DNA of 64,000 bases from Eremophila alpestris peregrina (GCA_009792885.1 WMCF01000018.1:2370031-2434030); one strand, 5' to 3'; shown: positions 1 to 12,705, counted from the first letter of the stretch. Program-made: numbers and translations. Notes: a model not told the origin generated them from the sequence alone.

Positions 1-3000
1 ATGCTCTGAAGGACCTGGAGCTTGCATTACTGCCAGGAGAGCCAACAACCACAGGCTGAGAAACCTGGGATGCTCCTACAAAACCACCCAGCAGATTCCA
101 GCACTGACGAAAGCAGCCACAGGCACAGCAGGTTCAAGCATGCCAGGATCTTATCCATGCAGGCAGGGAAGAAAGGAAACTCTGCTAAAATTCCTGCTGA
201 TTTCAAAGGAGGATCCTCAGCAATATCCACCAGTTAGCTCATTCTGTACTGTCCCTTTCTATAATGGAGCCAGGAACAGAGATATAGATCAAATATGGAC
301 CAGATGCTCAGAAGTGCATGCAGATACCAACCCTTTAAGTCCTTTTATAGGTAATGCTTTATGCTAATTCCCAGTAGGGACTGTGGGCTGGACTGTAATT
401 TTGAATGAAAGATCTCAAATTCAAGATTGGTTTTGAATATGTGTGGGAGAGAAAACAAAAGAAATCTCCTTTATGTGCAGTCCAAATTATTTATATTTGG
501 ACTGACTGATCTTCAGAGCAGATGGCTAAATGACTTCTAAGCTTCTCATAGGAAGCTGAGTCCTCTGTATTTGCAGGTATGCACATATAGATACAGTTTA
601 TCTCACTCTACCCTTGTGCTTATTGAGAGATATTTCCATAGGTCTGTAGGGTGCACACAGGTCATCTTTGCATCCTGGCTCCAGAAGATTTCCCTGGGCC
701 TTCTGCATAATAAACCAACCAGTGAAATTGTTTACCACATAGAAAATCAAAATATTTCAGTCTAAAAATTGATGACCTGATACAATATGTGAACTGTGCT
801 GCTCTGAGATGCGCTGCACGCTTTGCTTTAAGTTCATACAAATGTCAGTGGATATTTAACAGATTTAACTTCTTTTTTTTCTCTTTAAACTGAATGAAGG
901 GAATGCTTTTCTTCCTTCTTTTAAATATGAACATTGAGTGACATTTCCTCTAATTTGGAAATAAAATATGGCAGTAACATTACTCAATCTGTGCATGAGA
1001 AAATGGATGCCTTGCTCCTGTTACAGAGATAAATGTGGCTGTTGGGCCATCCCAGTAATAAATTATAGAGAATACAGCGCTCCTGAAATAATCTGCTTAC
1101 ATCTTTCTGGTTTTTCTCCCGTGACTACTACTACTACATTAGAAAGTAATGAAACTGGTAGAAATCACTTTTTTTGTACTTGTATTTAACTTTTTTTTTA
1201 TTAGATTGTACAAAACTTGGGGGGTTCTTATAGCATCAGAACCATCTTGTTTAGAAATGGGGTATAGCACATGTGAGGTGATTATGCTTTGGATTTCAGA
1301 ATCTGGGAAATGCTGCACTAGATCCTATGGTCCTCTTACAGCAGTAGTTTGCCAACCAGAACCCCATCCCAGTACCCACTAAAGGCTAGACCTGTTTTAC
1401 AAGAGACATTTCAATATTTTACAGTCAAACTGCCTTATTAAAAATGTATGTTGACTCAACTTTTTTTATTAATAATCTAAGTATTTTTCTTGCTCCTAGA
1501 AGGGATTGTTTGCAGATGTTAACATTTATTTTTCCTCAAATCTTCAAAGAGCTAGCTTTGCGGTTTGCATTCATTTTTTTAAACCTGAAGTTCCATGTTT
1601 AATTCCATGAACATGGTTGCCACAACATGCACTCCAGTTTTAGCTGCTTGTTTTCTTTTAACATTTTCATTAATAGAGCATCTCCATCTTACAGAAGTGA
1701 AGTGTCCTCCTTAGACCTTTTGTAACCTGAAATGTATCCCATCAGAGAGCACTTCTCCACCCTTTTATGCCTCTAGAAACCTGCTGTCCGTGTTACAAAT
1801 ATCAATAAAGCTGGAAGGACGTAACATCAAAATCTCCAAGACAACACACAAAGATACAACAAATCAAAGGCAAAATAGTGATGGTTTGATTAGACTTTTA
1901 AATAGGATATTAAAATGAGGTTTCTAGTTAAATACAATGCCTCCCTGAATTTGGCAGGAAAATCATTAACTGAATTATGTTAAATTTGCACAGATTGTTG
2001 AATAAATGAGTAAGACTTGCTTTAGATGGCAGCAGACCAGCCAAGAAACACACATACAAAGGCTTGCTGCAAGTCCACATGAACAAATACCTTACACAAG
2101 GGTAAGAGTTTGTTTTTAAGGATCTGAATAGCTACTATTATCATTAGCTAGCCCTCCATATGGAGTGACCCTTTTAGAGTCTGTACAGGTGCAGCAGTTA
2201 GGGGGGTACAAACACATGTTCCTGTGTCATAATATTAAGTTTCTTGCTTGTTTGCAGAATAGGTGCTGTTAGCTGTATTGTTATTAATCAAAGTTTGTAA
2301 CTATATATTTAAGACATTAAAACCTGCATATCTTTAAATACTCACCTTGTTATTTTGGTATATTTTTAATGTGTGCTTCCTAGGATACATCCACAGAAAT
2401 CCAGGTAGCTGGAAGCACAGAGATAAACAATGCAAGGATTTTTCTGAAAAACTGAATCATCTAAACAGAACATTTACAGAGCTCAGTTTATGATTTGGCT
2501 TTAGCTACCACTGGCAATACATTTCTAGAATATATTTATAAACTGTGCTGGGATTTCTTCCTCCTAATGAAAAATTGGTTTTCTAAAATCGACCAACTCC
2601 TGGATAGTCATCACCTGGAGTAATAGTTTAATAGACAGTAAGTGTGTGTGAAAAAGCCAGAATAAACAACATCAAGGTTTAACCTTTTATCCCAAAGGTG
2701 AAATGTAATTTTAATTAAGACTTAAAAGTAGGATTATTTGTTATCGTGTTTTTATTGGTACTCATTTGATTAACATTGTACTGAAGGCAGGGAAAAAGGC
2801 AGTCCTTCATCAGCAGGTGCAGCCTACATCTGAAATAAGATCCTAGTTCTTCATCTCAGCACATCTGGTTGTTACTTACAGGGTAGTCCCTGTCCAGGTC
2901 ATCATTTCCCAGTCAGAATTGTAATCAAACCCTCTGGAATTTTCAAATCAGCTACATCATTGCTGATATGTCAGACAGCTCAGAATAGCAAGGGGCACAC

Positions 3001-3829
3001 GACAGTTTGTGTGGACACTGCAGAATTCCATCCTCCTTTAAGTTGTTTGACCCTCCTGCCCACTGGGAATCATCACTGTCCTGTGCTGTTATCCAAATCT
3101 CCACTTGCAAGAGTGGGAGCCCATGGGCAGAAGTAACCTTGCAATTAAACAATATCAGCAACTATGGATGCACAATTCCCTGGTATAGGCATGGCTGAGA
3201 TAGGCAGGAGTGGGAATTGGTGAGGACAATAAGGATCAGTTCAAGTTCAGACCTGAAATAAGGGACCTTGGTGGGTGGAGTGATGAACACTTGTAAATAG
3301 TGATCCATGGTGCAAGAGTTTTCACCTGGGAACTAGAAATTCCAAAAAGAAGTTTCAGCTAAAGCTGAAGTTGGCTGAGTGGAGGGGCAGGAGGACAGTC
3401 CAAGTAGCTGAAGGCCAGGCTTGAAGCTGGGTGGGATATGCAGCGCAGAACCACATTTAAAATAGCAAGGTAATTCTCTGAAGTGATTTCCCCCAAGTAT
3501 TTTGAGCAATGAAATAACCACACTGGTCAATGCCTATGATGTGATCTCATCCCCAGAAGTATAGTTCCAGTTTCAAATACCCTCATAAAATGATTACATC
3601 ATAGAGATGCTTCCAATTTTACAATTGAAAAAGACTCAAAATACAACTTTTAAACCAACATAGGCTAATGAAGCATATTGGAGACCCTCCCCACTCATTA
3701 ATAAAACGAACATAATGCCCCTTAGGAATTAAAGGACTTTTGAGTTACAGTTAAATTTGTGCAATATTGAAAGGCATTGATATTTCCACTCCAAGGACTG
3801 CAGCACATCCACTTACAATACGTAGGCTC
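1..3829. other. Unique non-coding sequence
   Basis: This AT-rich stretch shows no convincing exon, RNA gene or recognisable mobile element. Open frames are all under 80 codons and overlap on both strands without coding character. A short ACT trinucleotide run lies at about 1124-1138 and T-rich tracts occur between 1170 and 1460. A segment near 1320-1360 faintly resembles the end of a hAT-type DNA transposon, but no partner end was found. It could be intergenic or intronic. Confidence 0.6.
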
Positions 3830-3905
3830 ACAAGGCAATTCAATAAAGCTGTTCAACTCCAGTGAGTTCAGTGGAGTTGTGCCAACCCTGGATTCAGCCT
3901 CCTGA
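3830..3905. repeat. Palindromic short-repeat relic
   Basis: The arms CAACTCCA (3854-3861) and TGGAGTTG (3872-3879) form a perfect 8-bp inverted repeat around a 10-nt loop containing GAGTTCA. The pattern, two complementary arms around a GACTTCA-like centre, resembles a dispersed short repeat that I associate with turtle, crocodilian and bird genomes. The other likely relics in this window are at 26.1, 27.6, 45.5 and 53.9 kb. The family name and class are not certain, and assignment rests on pattern memory only. Confidence 0.4.
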
Positions 3906-5123
3906 TTGTAAAATACAGTCTGTGATGGTGTGAATTATATGAAGTTTCAGATCCAAGTAAATATCAGAAAACAGCAACTATATTCCATTTATTTCAGAGT
4001 TTACCTGGGGACTTTGCAAGAAGACTTCTTTCTATTTGAACAATACTGGAATAATTGTAATATCTTAGTACTGGAAAGAAAGGAGCCAAATAAATTGCTA
4101 AATGGTGTGAGAGAGAAAGACAAACCATGCTAGAAAAATTATACAATGGGCCAAATTTATTGAACAATGCACAATAATATGAAAATCTGACATTTATTTT
4201 CAGTGTTGAATATTCAGGATACATTTAATATGCTCAAGATGCACTATTCAATCTGCAGCAGCTGTCTTTGTACAGAACATTGCAGAAGAATCAAAAGGAG
4301 GCACATACAGTGAAACAACCACACCAGGCACCTTGCTCTGCCCCTGCTAGCTGTCACAACATTCCTTCCTTCTATTCAAATACAGCATGTAGCTGAGATT
4401 TTCCCAAAGAACTGTGTTAAGTGTTTCACAGGAAAGAAAAGACAAACAAAGGAGAGCAACCCTTTTGTCTGAAAGGATCTGTACCCACCAATATTTCCAC
4501 ACGTAGAAACAACTATTTGTTCTTAAACTGTCAGCTCAAAGCTATGAAATATCGAGGATTCAAACCTAAGTAAATTGTTAGGTAACTTCCCCAAGAAGCT
4601 GGATCCTTTTCAGAACTAGATCTGCACTGACACCCTGCTTCTGGAAAGCTTCATTATTCATTTATGTTTAGCCTTCCTGGAACAGGAACGGATGTAAGCC
4701 TGAGCTGCTGTGACTTAGAAGAATAAACTATTATCACACAGGCCACAACATGTAGAAAAAAGGGAAAAGATGCTATTGCTTCTGGTCATTTGTCACTAAA
4801 TCTGCTCTTGGTTGAAATCACTGCATCTGAGGATAAACAACATCCTTTTCAGTCCTTTATTTCTTTTAGTGCTCTCACAGTGCCCTATCCATGTGTCATC
4901 TTTACCATTTCTGTCTTAATTTGACTCTGCCTCCTCTGGTCCCATTGGATGCCTATATTCCTTCTTGCTTGTCCTGTTTTAAAGTCAGGAAACATGAACC
5001 AGTGGTCAGGCTGTGTTCTCAGATTTTCCAGGTAGCATTTTCTGCTCCTGCCACCCTGCTGTTCTGTTTCACTCTGCTATATTTTACGCTCATCACTACT
5101 AAGGCTGTTGTTAAACTGAAATG
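3906..5123. other. Unique non-coding sequence
   Basis: No gene or mobile element is visible. The stretch is AT-rich. The only long open frame (4891-5214, plus, 107 codons) is hydrophobic and Cys-rich, has no recognisable domain, and runs into the 54-bp tandem duplication that follows. It is most likely a chance frame. Confidence 0.55.
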
Positions 5124-5231
5124 CAATGCTTGTTTACAGGGAGACATACAGGAAAATTATGTACAGATTAATCAAAGCAATGCTTGTTTACAGGGAGACG
5201 TGGGGGAAAATTAGACACAGATTGGCCAAAG
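5124..5231. repeat. 54-bp tandem duplication, two copies
   Basis: Copy 1 spans 5124-5177 and copy 2 spans 5178-5231, head to tail with no spacer. The first 22 bases, beginning CAATGCTTGTTTACAGGGAG, are identical in both copies. The remainder differs at scattered positions, including an ATACAGG versus GTGGGGG stretch. Both end in a CAAAG motif. The unit is 18 codons long, so an open plus frame passes through copy 1 and part of copy 2 before stopping at 5212-5214. I see no evidence that the frame is translated. Slippage or unequal exchange is the simplest origin. Confidence 0.85.
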
Positions 5232-6395
5232 CAACAGAGATACACTTCTGGAGGCAGCCGTGCAGATGCGGCAGCTCCCAATGGCTCCCAGCTGGTGGTC
5301 AGAAATAATCATCCTGCCCAAGAAAAATGTGATGTGAAGTCTGTTTAACACATTTAAATGCAGATCAGATGGGTTGTCTCACCTTCAGGAAAATGTCATC
5401 TGTTCCAGGGCATCTGATTTAGGGTGCACAAACCCAAGAGTTTCCAAACCTAACTCTAAATTGGAAAATGAAAGTTGAGGGGCCACACGTGGAGAGGGGC
5501 TGGAGCCTCCCCAAAGACCAGGGTGTGCAGATAGGGGTTGGACCCCTAAAAGGCAGCAGAGGTGAGTACAACAGTAGCCTCCTTGCTTCTTTTGCTCTGG
5601 GTTGGAAAGAACTCTGAAGATGAGTAAGGCCCTGTCCTCTGAGGAAACAACAGAGCACAGTAGGGTACTGGAGAAGGGATTTTTCTGGATGCAAGGTGAG
5701 CATGAGGGATTCAGCAGAGGAGAAGAGAGCCTGGAGCACTGAGATAGACCTCTGAGAAGTGTGGGGAACACAGGCTCAGCAGAGGTCAGAGAAAGAAAGA
5801 ATTTTGGTGGAGTAAACGAAACAAACTGTAAATTTTGTCACAACCCAGAACAACCCTGAGTTATTCAGAGCAACCCTGTCAGAATGTCCCTGTCTTGCCA
5901 GGACACAGTGCAGGAGAAAGTTCATTTGCAAACTCCCGGTGTCTGTATTTCCTTCTGGACTTCCTCCATATTAAGTTTATTTCTTTAGTTATTATTCAAA
6001 TAAAACATAGTTTCCAAGTATAAAAAGCATCTTTAGTACTTTGGGCTGCTTGCTACAAGGTTTTTCAGGCTGCAAAGCTCTGGTGAACCTGTGATAGTTT
6101 CAACCCTGAGTGACTTTGGATTGAATTTAGAAGTGCACTCAAACATTTTGTCTGGCAGATGAAGAGCAGCAAAGAGCTGAGGGAGTGTTCATCTTTTCCT
6201 GTCAGACCTGCCTGCAATGTCTCCGTGACCTAAGTGGCTTTCAACTTCTATGTGGACTTCCTCATTGAGCTTGCTGGCTTCCCACTATACACACGGTCCA
6301 AGTAAATTAGATGAGTAATGTCACATCTGATCTAAGGATGATTTTGTGTACCCAAGGAGTAATTTAGTGTTTAGACTGTTAACTAATCCTCTGGA

Positions 6396-6471
6396 ATTTT
6401 TTTGGTTTTGTTTTGCTGTGGGGTTTTTTAGTTTGTTTGGTTGGTTTTTTGTTTTGGTTAGTTTTGGTTAA
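6396..6471 (+). repeat. G/T-rich low-complexity tract
   Basis: The plus strand is almost purely T and G here, with irregular repeats of TTTGG and GGTTTT-like words. It is not the vertebrate telomere unit TTAGGG and has no regular period. It is best treated as low-complexity sequence with strong strand asymmetry. Confidence 0.75.
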
Positions 6472-8479
6472 TTACTTTGTACTTTTAGTTATTGTGAGTA
6501 AAAAGCAAAAACAAGCAGAAGTCTGATTTCATGTATCAATAGACTTACTTTAGAAGTAAGTTTTTGTTTTCAGCTCTTTCAGAACCAATATGAATAAAAT
6601 AATGATTCTGCAGCATTTTCACTGATTTCTAATGAATTTCATCTGGTACATTTTTTTACAGAGCCACAGAAAATGCAACATCTCATCCTTCACTGGGAGG
6701 AAAATATTGCCAAGCTAATTTAGATTTGCTGAAGCTCCAGCCTTTATGACACATGAATGACTGACACAGTGAAAGGAGACAGCACAAAGTTTCACTGAGT
6801 TTTGACAGAAGGGGAGATTTATCCACAGGCGTAACTCAAGGAAAGTTAAGAGAAGAGTCTGGCTTGGAGACTCCCAAGTGGATTTCTACAATTTATGGTT
6901 TACAAATCCACCCTAATCCTTGTCCTTCCTATCTGTTATGGGCTACTCGCAGGCAATAAGTATCTGTCACGTTGCCAAAGAACAGTTGTTTATCTAGTTT
7001 TAAGTGAGTATGGGAGCCCATTTGTTTGTTTTCACAGGAGGTATGATGGATGCAATTACAGGGGCAATAATATGCATGGTTACAGCACAACTGCTCTGCG
7101 GATCACACAACAGCAAAACCATCCATCTTCCATGCATGCAACCACCACAGCTCTTACCTTCAGCTGAATGGGAGCTCTCCAAAATCTGCAGAAACTTTTC
7201 TTTCCCAAAGTTGAGGGTAAAACCAAGTTAAATCGTTCCCCCTAGTGTGTGTGGTATTAGCATGGCAGGAAGGGAGACTCCATTTCTACATAACTAGGGC
7301 ATGATTTGTGTCTGGGGAACTCTCAACTTCCCCATTGTCTCTGCTTGGACACAAATGCTATCAATACTGAGTCCCTGACTGGGTGGAGGCTGCTGCTCTT
7401 CTCCATCATGAAGAGACTCAATATTTAAACAACCAGAGCTGGTCCTTCTGAATCAAGCAAGAAACTGATTTTGATCTTATTTCTGCACACTTGCTGTATA
7501 CACAGAAGATTAATTTCCCCCATGCATCTCAGTCCCCTGTAAGATGTACTCTACTGGGCACTCTTTCACTACAAGTGTGCAAATCCTAATTTATCTTGTC
7601 TTGATTGATATATTCTCTCTCCCAGCACTTTTAGGGTCTGCAACCTTTTCTTCTGTCTAGACTCTATTGTTTGATTTATTCCCCAATTTGATTTCATCCC
7701 TGATTTAATAGCTCTCTTGCTTGCACCTGCCCTTTTATTTTGTTATTTTTTTTCTCACTTCTTTGCTATATGACCTTTCCTAGGCCTTATTTAAAAGACG
7801 TATATTGCCCTTTCTATTGCTATATTGTTCATTTTGGCCTTTTTCCCCAGCCCCTCTTTGACCTCTTAGTTCACTCAAAGGGGGAAAGAGTGAATGGAAA
7901 GTAAGGGTAAGACAAAGCTGACACTGATTTGGCCCAATGGAGTCTTGAAAAATAGCTGAAATTTTCTTGGACAAAATTTGGGAAACTATGAGAGGCCACA
8001 AAATCCTAGGATATTAGCCCAGGAATATTACAGTGTGCATATTTATAATCACCTTTGCATTCTTTTTATATTATCTGATCCACTTCTAAAGGTTTTCTGA
8101 GTGACTCTACACTACATAATACCAAATATTAAAGACTGAAAACATAAGACAATGCAAGAAATGGGGATAAATGTCGCAATTTGACCCACTGTTGAACAAG
8201 AAAGGATTTTTACAAAATCAAAAAATAAGCTGAAGATGTCCCACCCTATTTAGGAAATTCCTGTTCTCAGTGTCAGCCCTGCTAAGGCAGAGCAGCATGA
8301 ATGGAGCAGCCTGTCACAGACAAGAACAGCATTGTACAGACAGAACTGGGAAAGAGTTCTGTTACTGTGATAGATTCGTGTAGTAACAACCAAGGATGAT
8401 AAATTTCAGAAGTTGGTCAGGGTTAAACTGGTAAATCATGCAATCAGTTATGGGTTAAATATTAACAGAAGATATTCTC

Positions 8480-8496
8480 AAAAAAAAAAAAAAAAA
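8480..8496 (+). repeat. Poly(A) tract, 17 A
   Basis: This is an uninterrupted run of A. No recognisable retrotransposed sequence precedes it and no flanking target duplication was seen, so it is treated as a mononucleotide microsatellite. Confidence 0.85.
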
Positions 8497-9418
8497 GCCG
8501 AAGTTGATTACATTCTTTCAAATGACTCCCAGATGTTAAGAAGTGCCTTCCAATGAAAATAATTATATAATCTAAAAATCTGAACACAAAGTTAAAGAAA
8601 TGGTAGTGAAAATTACTGTGGTAACAATTTAGGCCCATGGCCATTTTGTCTCTCTGAAGACATACAAGAAAACTTCACATGTGCTGAGAGCTGCTGAAGT
8701 GAAGAATTCTGAATTTAACAGATTTCATACTTAGTGCATTGACTAAAATGTTTTCACTGCAGGCTAAAATGCAGTCATTCTTGCACTTTTTGTGACAGTG
8801 TGATTTATTTACAAGAAGTGTTTCCTTTTTCTATGGCTTGCAGTGTATGCCTTGGAACTGCAGAGCAGGCTCTCAAAGCCATTTAACTCTTCAAATGCCA
8901 GGGACAGTGAGGAAATAACCCTTACCTGCACAATGCTGCAGAGGAGCTTGTCCCTGTTTAATATTCCCTTCTGGTTCATTACTTTTTGTTTTTCTTTGAG
9001 GTGCCCAAAACCATTCAGTTTACCAGTTCCTCCTTCATTGCCCAAATATAGTATATAAACTTTCAGACTAAAAATAACTTTTGGGTTCTTTTTACTTCGC
9101 TTCCATAATTTAGAATTCTTGAGATGCTACTCCTGGTTTCAGTCCTTGCTTCTTTGCTCTTCTGGTTTTTTTCCAGATTAAAGAGATGAAATCTTTATCT
9201 AATGCCAAGCTAGGGTTTTCAGAAAAATGTCAAATGAATAGAGCTCTTGAGAACTGGTACTATCACAACACCCTCAAAATGGAATTAAAATACACACACT
9301 GCAGTTCAATAGCTTCTATATTAAAGCTGTGAGAATTACCTATGATTTTCTGGTTAACTAATTAATAGACAAATATACACATAGGTAAATGTTGAACAGT
9401 TGTCCATGATTACTTTAC

Positions 9419-9432
9419 TTTTTTTTTTTTTT
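9419..9432 (+). repeat. Poly(T) tract, 14 T
   Basis: An uninterrupted T run in AT-rich unique sequence. No adjoining mobile element is recognised. Confidence 0.8.
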
Positions 9433-11544
9433 GATTGCAACATTTATATGAATCTGTAATCTCTGAGTTACTTCTCAATAATGAATCCTGCTGGCAAATG
9501 TACTTTTTAATTAGTTGTCTGGGATACACATAAAGATCATATTTTGTATGAGGACCCCAATCTGTGGCTGAGCATATGAAAAGCTGTGATGGTTGCTCAA
9601 AACTGTTATGGGAAGAATGAGGGGATTTGACTTCCAAAACCAGTTATAAACTATTTGCAGAAATTATTGCTCCAATCAGTAGTGAAGACCAGGTTTCTAA
9701 CACAAGTCAACCCTGAGGCAAGAACACCACCAATGGTTTTCACTCCTAAAAATATTTCCTATTGTGTTTTTTGTCTTTATAGATCACCCTTGAGGACGTT
9801 GTTGTAGCAGTTTTTAATGCCAAAAATAAGCCAAGAAAAGATACAGAAATACAAACTGTGGTTTTAAAAAGTTAAGTTGCTCTTCTCAGCAATGTAGTTT
9901 GCTAAGGGAGCATGCATCTTTTGAAAACTTCATACTGGCCATAGGGTAGATCATCTAACTTCAAATATCAAAAAGTTAGCCATCAAGGTCAGTGGCATTG
10001 ACCTCATGACATGTTTGCAGTACTGGACTGAAACAACCACCATCAGTCAGCATCACATTGGACTTGGCTTTGGTGTCCAGGATGCTTCAGATCTTTGGGT
10101 ATCCACAAATTATAGGAGTCTCTTTCTTGAGGTGTTTTAAATGTCACCTGTGATTAATGTAGGTATCTTTTATGCTTATATTATGGAAAATTACCCCAAA
10201 TCCCAGCTGTAGATACAGAGAAAATCTCCATGCATGCTCACAGCTTCAGAGGCCATGGGGTTGCTCCCAGGGCCAGGGGTCTCTGACACCACTGGAAGGT
10301 TACTGGAGAACTGGTTTCCAAGTAGGGTCTGAGAGCCCCTTGGAGAAATTCATGCCAGTTAAAAATGCCACCAACTTTATCTTGCAGTGAGGAACAACTT
10401 GTGTTCTAACTGATGCATTCGAATGAACAGATAAATTACTGGTGGTGCTTTTGAAGTAGTATCATCTTCACCAATCTTAAAAATTCTGTTAGCTACCTGA
10501 CAGAACAGCTTATATTTTTCATTAAATGCTGACAAATATATTTTCTAACTGAGATCAAAATGGCATTATTTTCCCTTGAGTGCACAAATGTTTTATTTAT
10601 ATTTATTTATTTTTTAAAAATCTCTCTGATATTTACGGAGTTTATGAGTTTTGCTTTGGGTTTGTTTTTTTCTTAGTAAAGGTTTCTTTTAATCAAATGT
10701 GAGTATTAACTATTTATTAGCAATGGTCAAAAATAAACTCTTAGATCTGGAGGGCAAACACATTGTAAAGCTCTCACAGTTTAATCCTGGATTATGCAAA
10801 CACTCAAATACTGGGAAGCTCATTTAAGCGAGAGGAGCAGTCAGCCTGGGAGGGCTTGGGGCAGTGTTCTCTCAGCTCCGTTCCCAGGCACCTGCAAAGC
10901 TGGATCTGTGCTTAGGCCATCCGTGCCCAACCTTTTGCAGATTTAGAGCCAAGAAATAAAACACAAAAAGAGCCTTGGTTCCATCACTGGCGCAGTGCTG
11001 GGCCTTTGTGCCAGAATGAGCAAGCTCTGCCCCAAGTGTTCCCAGTGTTGTCCGCCTTTGTCTTCTGTCAGACACATTCTCTTGCCCAGCTCATATCCCT
11101 CCTCCTCCTCCCTCAGCACCCCACTGCCTCCTGACTCACTCCATGCTGTGGATTTTCCAGCTGGAATGGCAGGTTCTGACACTGTGCTCTTACCAAGTAG
11201 CCACAAAGATGTCTGGGGACCCAAACTACTGCACTTCCAAGATGTAAGGGGTAGATGCCTGTGTTGAAAAACTTGCTGTGCTTCAGAAAAGGAGGCTTCA
11301 TTAACCAGTCATGCCTTCAGTCTTCATATCTTTGAAGACCTCTATAAAAAAAGGCATGATTATTCATGGCTCCCAGGATCTTCTCTCAAATTAGATGTTT
11401 CACCAGCTTATTTTTAGACCAAGTTAGATTTTTTTTCTTGCCATAACTTCTAAAGGATCTTAGAGGAACTGGTGATAAAATGTTTACTTTCAAATGGGCA
11501 CAGCTATTGAAGAGTATATTGTTTATAGTTGCCAAAACCCATAC

Positions 11545-11561
11545 AAAAAAAAAAAAAAAAA
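11545..11561 (+). repeat. Poly(A) tract, 17 A
   Basis: An uninterrupted A run about 130 bases upstream of the tRNA-derived SINE relic. It does not sit at the SINE's 3' end, so it is unlikely to be that element's tail. Confidence 0.85.
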
Positions 11562-11691
11562 GCAGAGTCACATTCTCCCTAAATGCATGCTGAAGTGAAA
11601 AATAAACTTTCAGTGATCCAGACTGTAGAAACGCAAGACAAGAGACTGCCATTGAAAAAAGTGTTCTATTAAATTAAGATGCTACTAGATG

Positions 11692-11960
11692 TCATTGTGA
11701 CTCTGTGGGTAGCATGTCTGTCTCACAGCCAACTACTTGTGGGTTCAAGTCCCATACTGGGACTTTGGCTCCCATCCAGTGTACTGCAGTAATAAGCAGC
11801 GTGTGGCACTTTTAGAGGTGTCATCCTTCAGAGGAAATGTTAAACCTACTGTCCTTCTGCCAGCTCTCCAGTTGGAAATTAAAGATCCCAAGTACCCTTT
11901 GAATACAGTGAGTAATAACCTTGGGGCCCTAGCCAAGATTCCCTCTCTCAATAAAAGAAT
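11692..11960 (+). mobile_element. tRNA-derived SINE relic (V-SINE-like)
   Basis: The 5' end is tRNA-like. TGGGTAGCATG at about 11706 resembles an RNA polymerase III A box, and GGTTCAAGTCC at 11742-11752 is a near-perfect B box, followed by CCATACTGGGACTT. The body carries AGAGGTGTCATCCTTCAGAG and AAATGTTAAACC, then ATTAAAGATCCCAAG, then GGGGCCCTAGCCAAGATTCC. In this order the blocks correspond to the conserved central domain known from V-SINE-type elements of fish and other vertebrates (a GAGGTGCCGTCTTTCGGATGA-like block, GTTAAACCGAGG, TTAAAGATCCC, and CCTGGCCAA). The relic is diverged and has lost any clear tail or target duplication. Family placement rests on remembered block order, without alignment. 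SINEs of this type do not encode protein and depend on a partner LINE to move. An open frame runs through it (11737-12084) but is not a gene. Confidence 0.7.
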
Positions 11961-12675
11961 TTGTAATTCACAGGGCATATTTTACAAAATAGTAGAAGTC
12001 ATAGAAACCAATGGAAAAGCCTCATTAAAATTGTCATGGTTCCTTTATGTATTTTTCAACATGGCAAGTCACCTAATTGATTAAGCTTCAATGGTATTTT
12101 TAAGCAGCTGCCATAAATTGCCTATACAGGGGCATTCAAAAGAACAAAGAACAACTTCCACTACACATCTTTGAGAAACAGCTAACTCCCATAGACACCT
12201 TTGAAAAACTCAGCCTGGGTTTAGGAAAGGTCCTTGAAAAATGTTTGACAAGACTCCATTTCAGAACAAACCTTTACAGCAGAGCACCACAGCAACATTC
12301 ATGGCCTGTTAAGGAAAAATGCAGAGGAGTCTCTCAGCAGCTTCCTGTGCTGTTCCACTCTCTGAGTGCCAAGAGCTGATACACTCATGTTTTCAAAGGT
12401 ATTCTTGCACTGGAGACTTAACCTGGCCAGCTGGTGTTTGCATGCCATTAAATATGCTTTTGAGACATTTTCCACTTGGCAGAAATCATAGCAAAGTTAT
12501 TTAATGGCAGTGGGCAAATATCCTGCTGGTGGCATTTGTACATAATTGTGGAAGAGATTTCTAGCTTCCCTTGTGTGGGTTGGGTGAAGCAGGACACAAA
12601 TGCTCTGAGCTAAATCCTCTATCTCCCACTGGCCCTGGGCAGGTAATCTGAAATACCTTAGTTTTTTTCCAGATT

Positions 12676-12705
12676 AAATAGTTTGCAGGAAACTGCAAAC
12701 TATTT
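12676..12705. other. Perfect 13-bp hairpin with GAAA loop
   Basis: Arm 1 (12676-12688, AAATAGTTTGCAG) and arm 2 (12693-12705, CTGCAAACTATTT) are exact reverse complements. They are separated by only GAAA, a GNRA-type tetraloop when read on the plus strand. The stem is too short for a typical microRNA precursor. It is not obviously part of a transposon end. Function is unknown, and a chance origin through local inverted duplication is possible. Confidence 0.8.

Larger units (their letters stand above)
5232..11691. other. Unique non-coding sequence with simple repeats
   Basis: No gene is recognised in these 6.5 kb. A slightly GC-richer part at 5400-5780 is open on the minus strand in two overlapping frames (128 and 106 codons), but the products are low-complexity and match no family I know. 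Further simple tracts are annotated separately. The interval around 10.8-11.3 kb is also GC-richer and open on both strands, which suggests composition and not coding. Confidence 0.55.

Noticed and set aside
5385..5771. Overlapping minus-strand frames of 128 and 106 codons
   Set aside because: Two long frames in the same GC-richer DNA suggest composition and not coding. The peptides are Ser, Leu and Pro rich without a domain.
11700..11775. Possible functional tRNA gene
   Set aside because: A and B boxes are present, but the sequence cannot fold into a full cloverleaf that I can find and it continues into a SINE body.
11737..12084. 115-codon plus frame
   Set aside because: It runs through the tRNA-derived SINE relic and is not a gene.
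12676..12705. MicroRNA precursor
   Set aside because: The stem is only 13 bp with a 4-base loop, too short for a Drosha or Dicer substrate.
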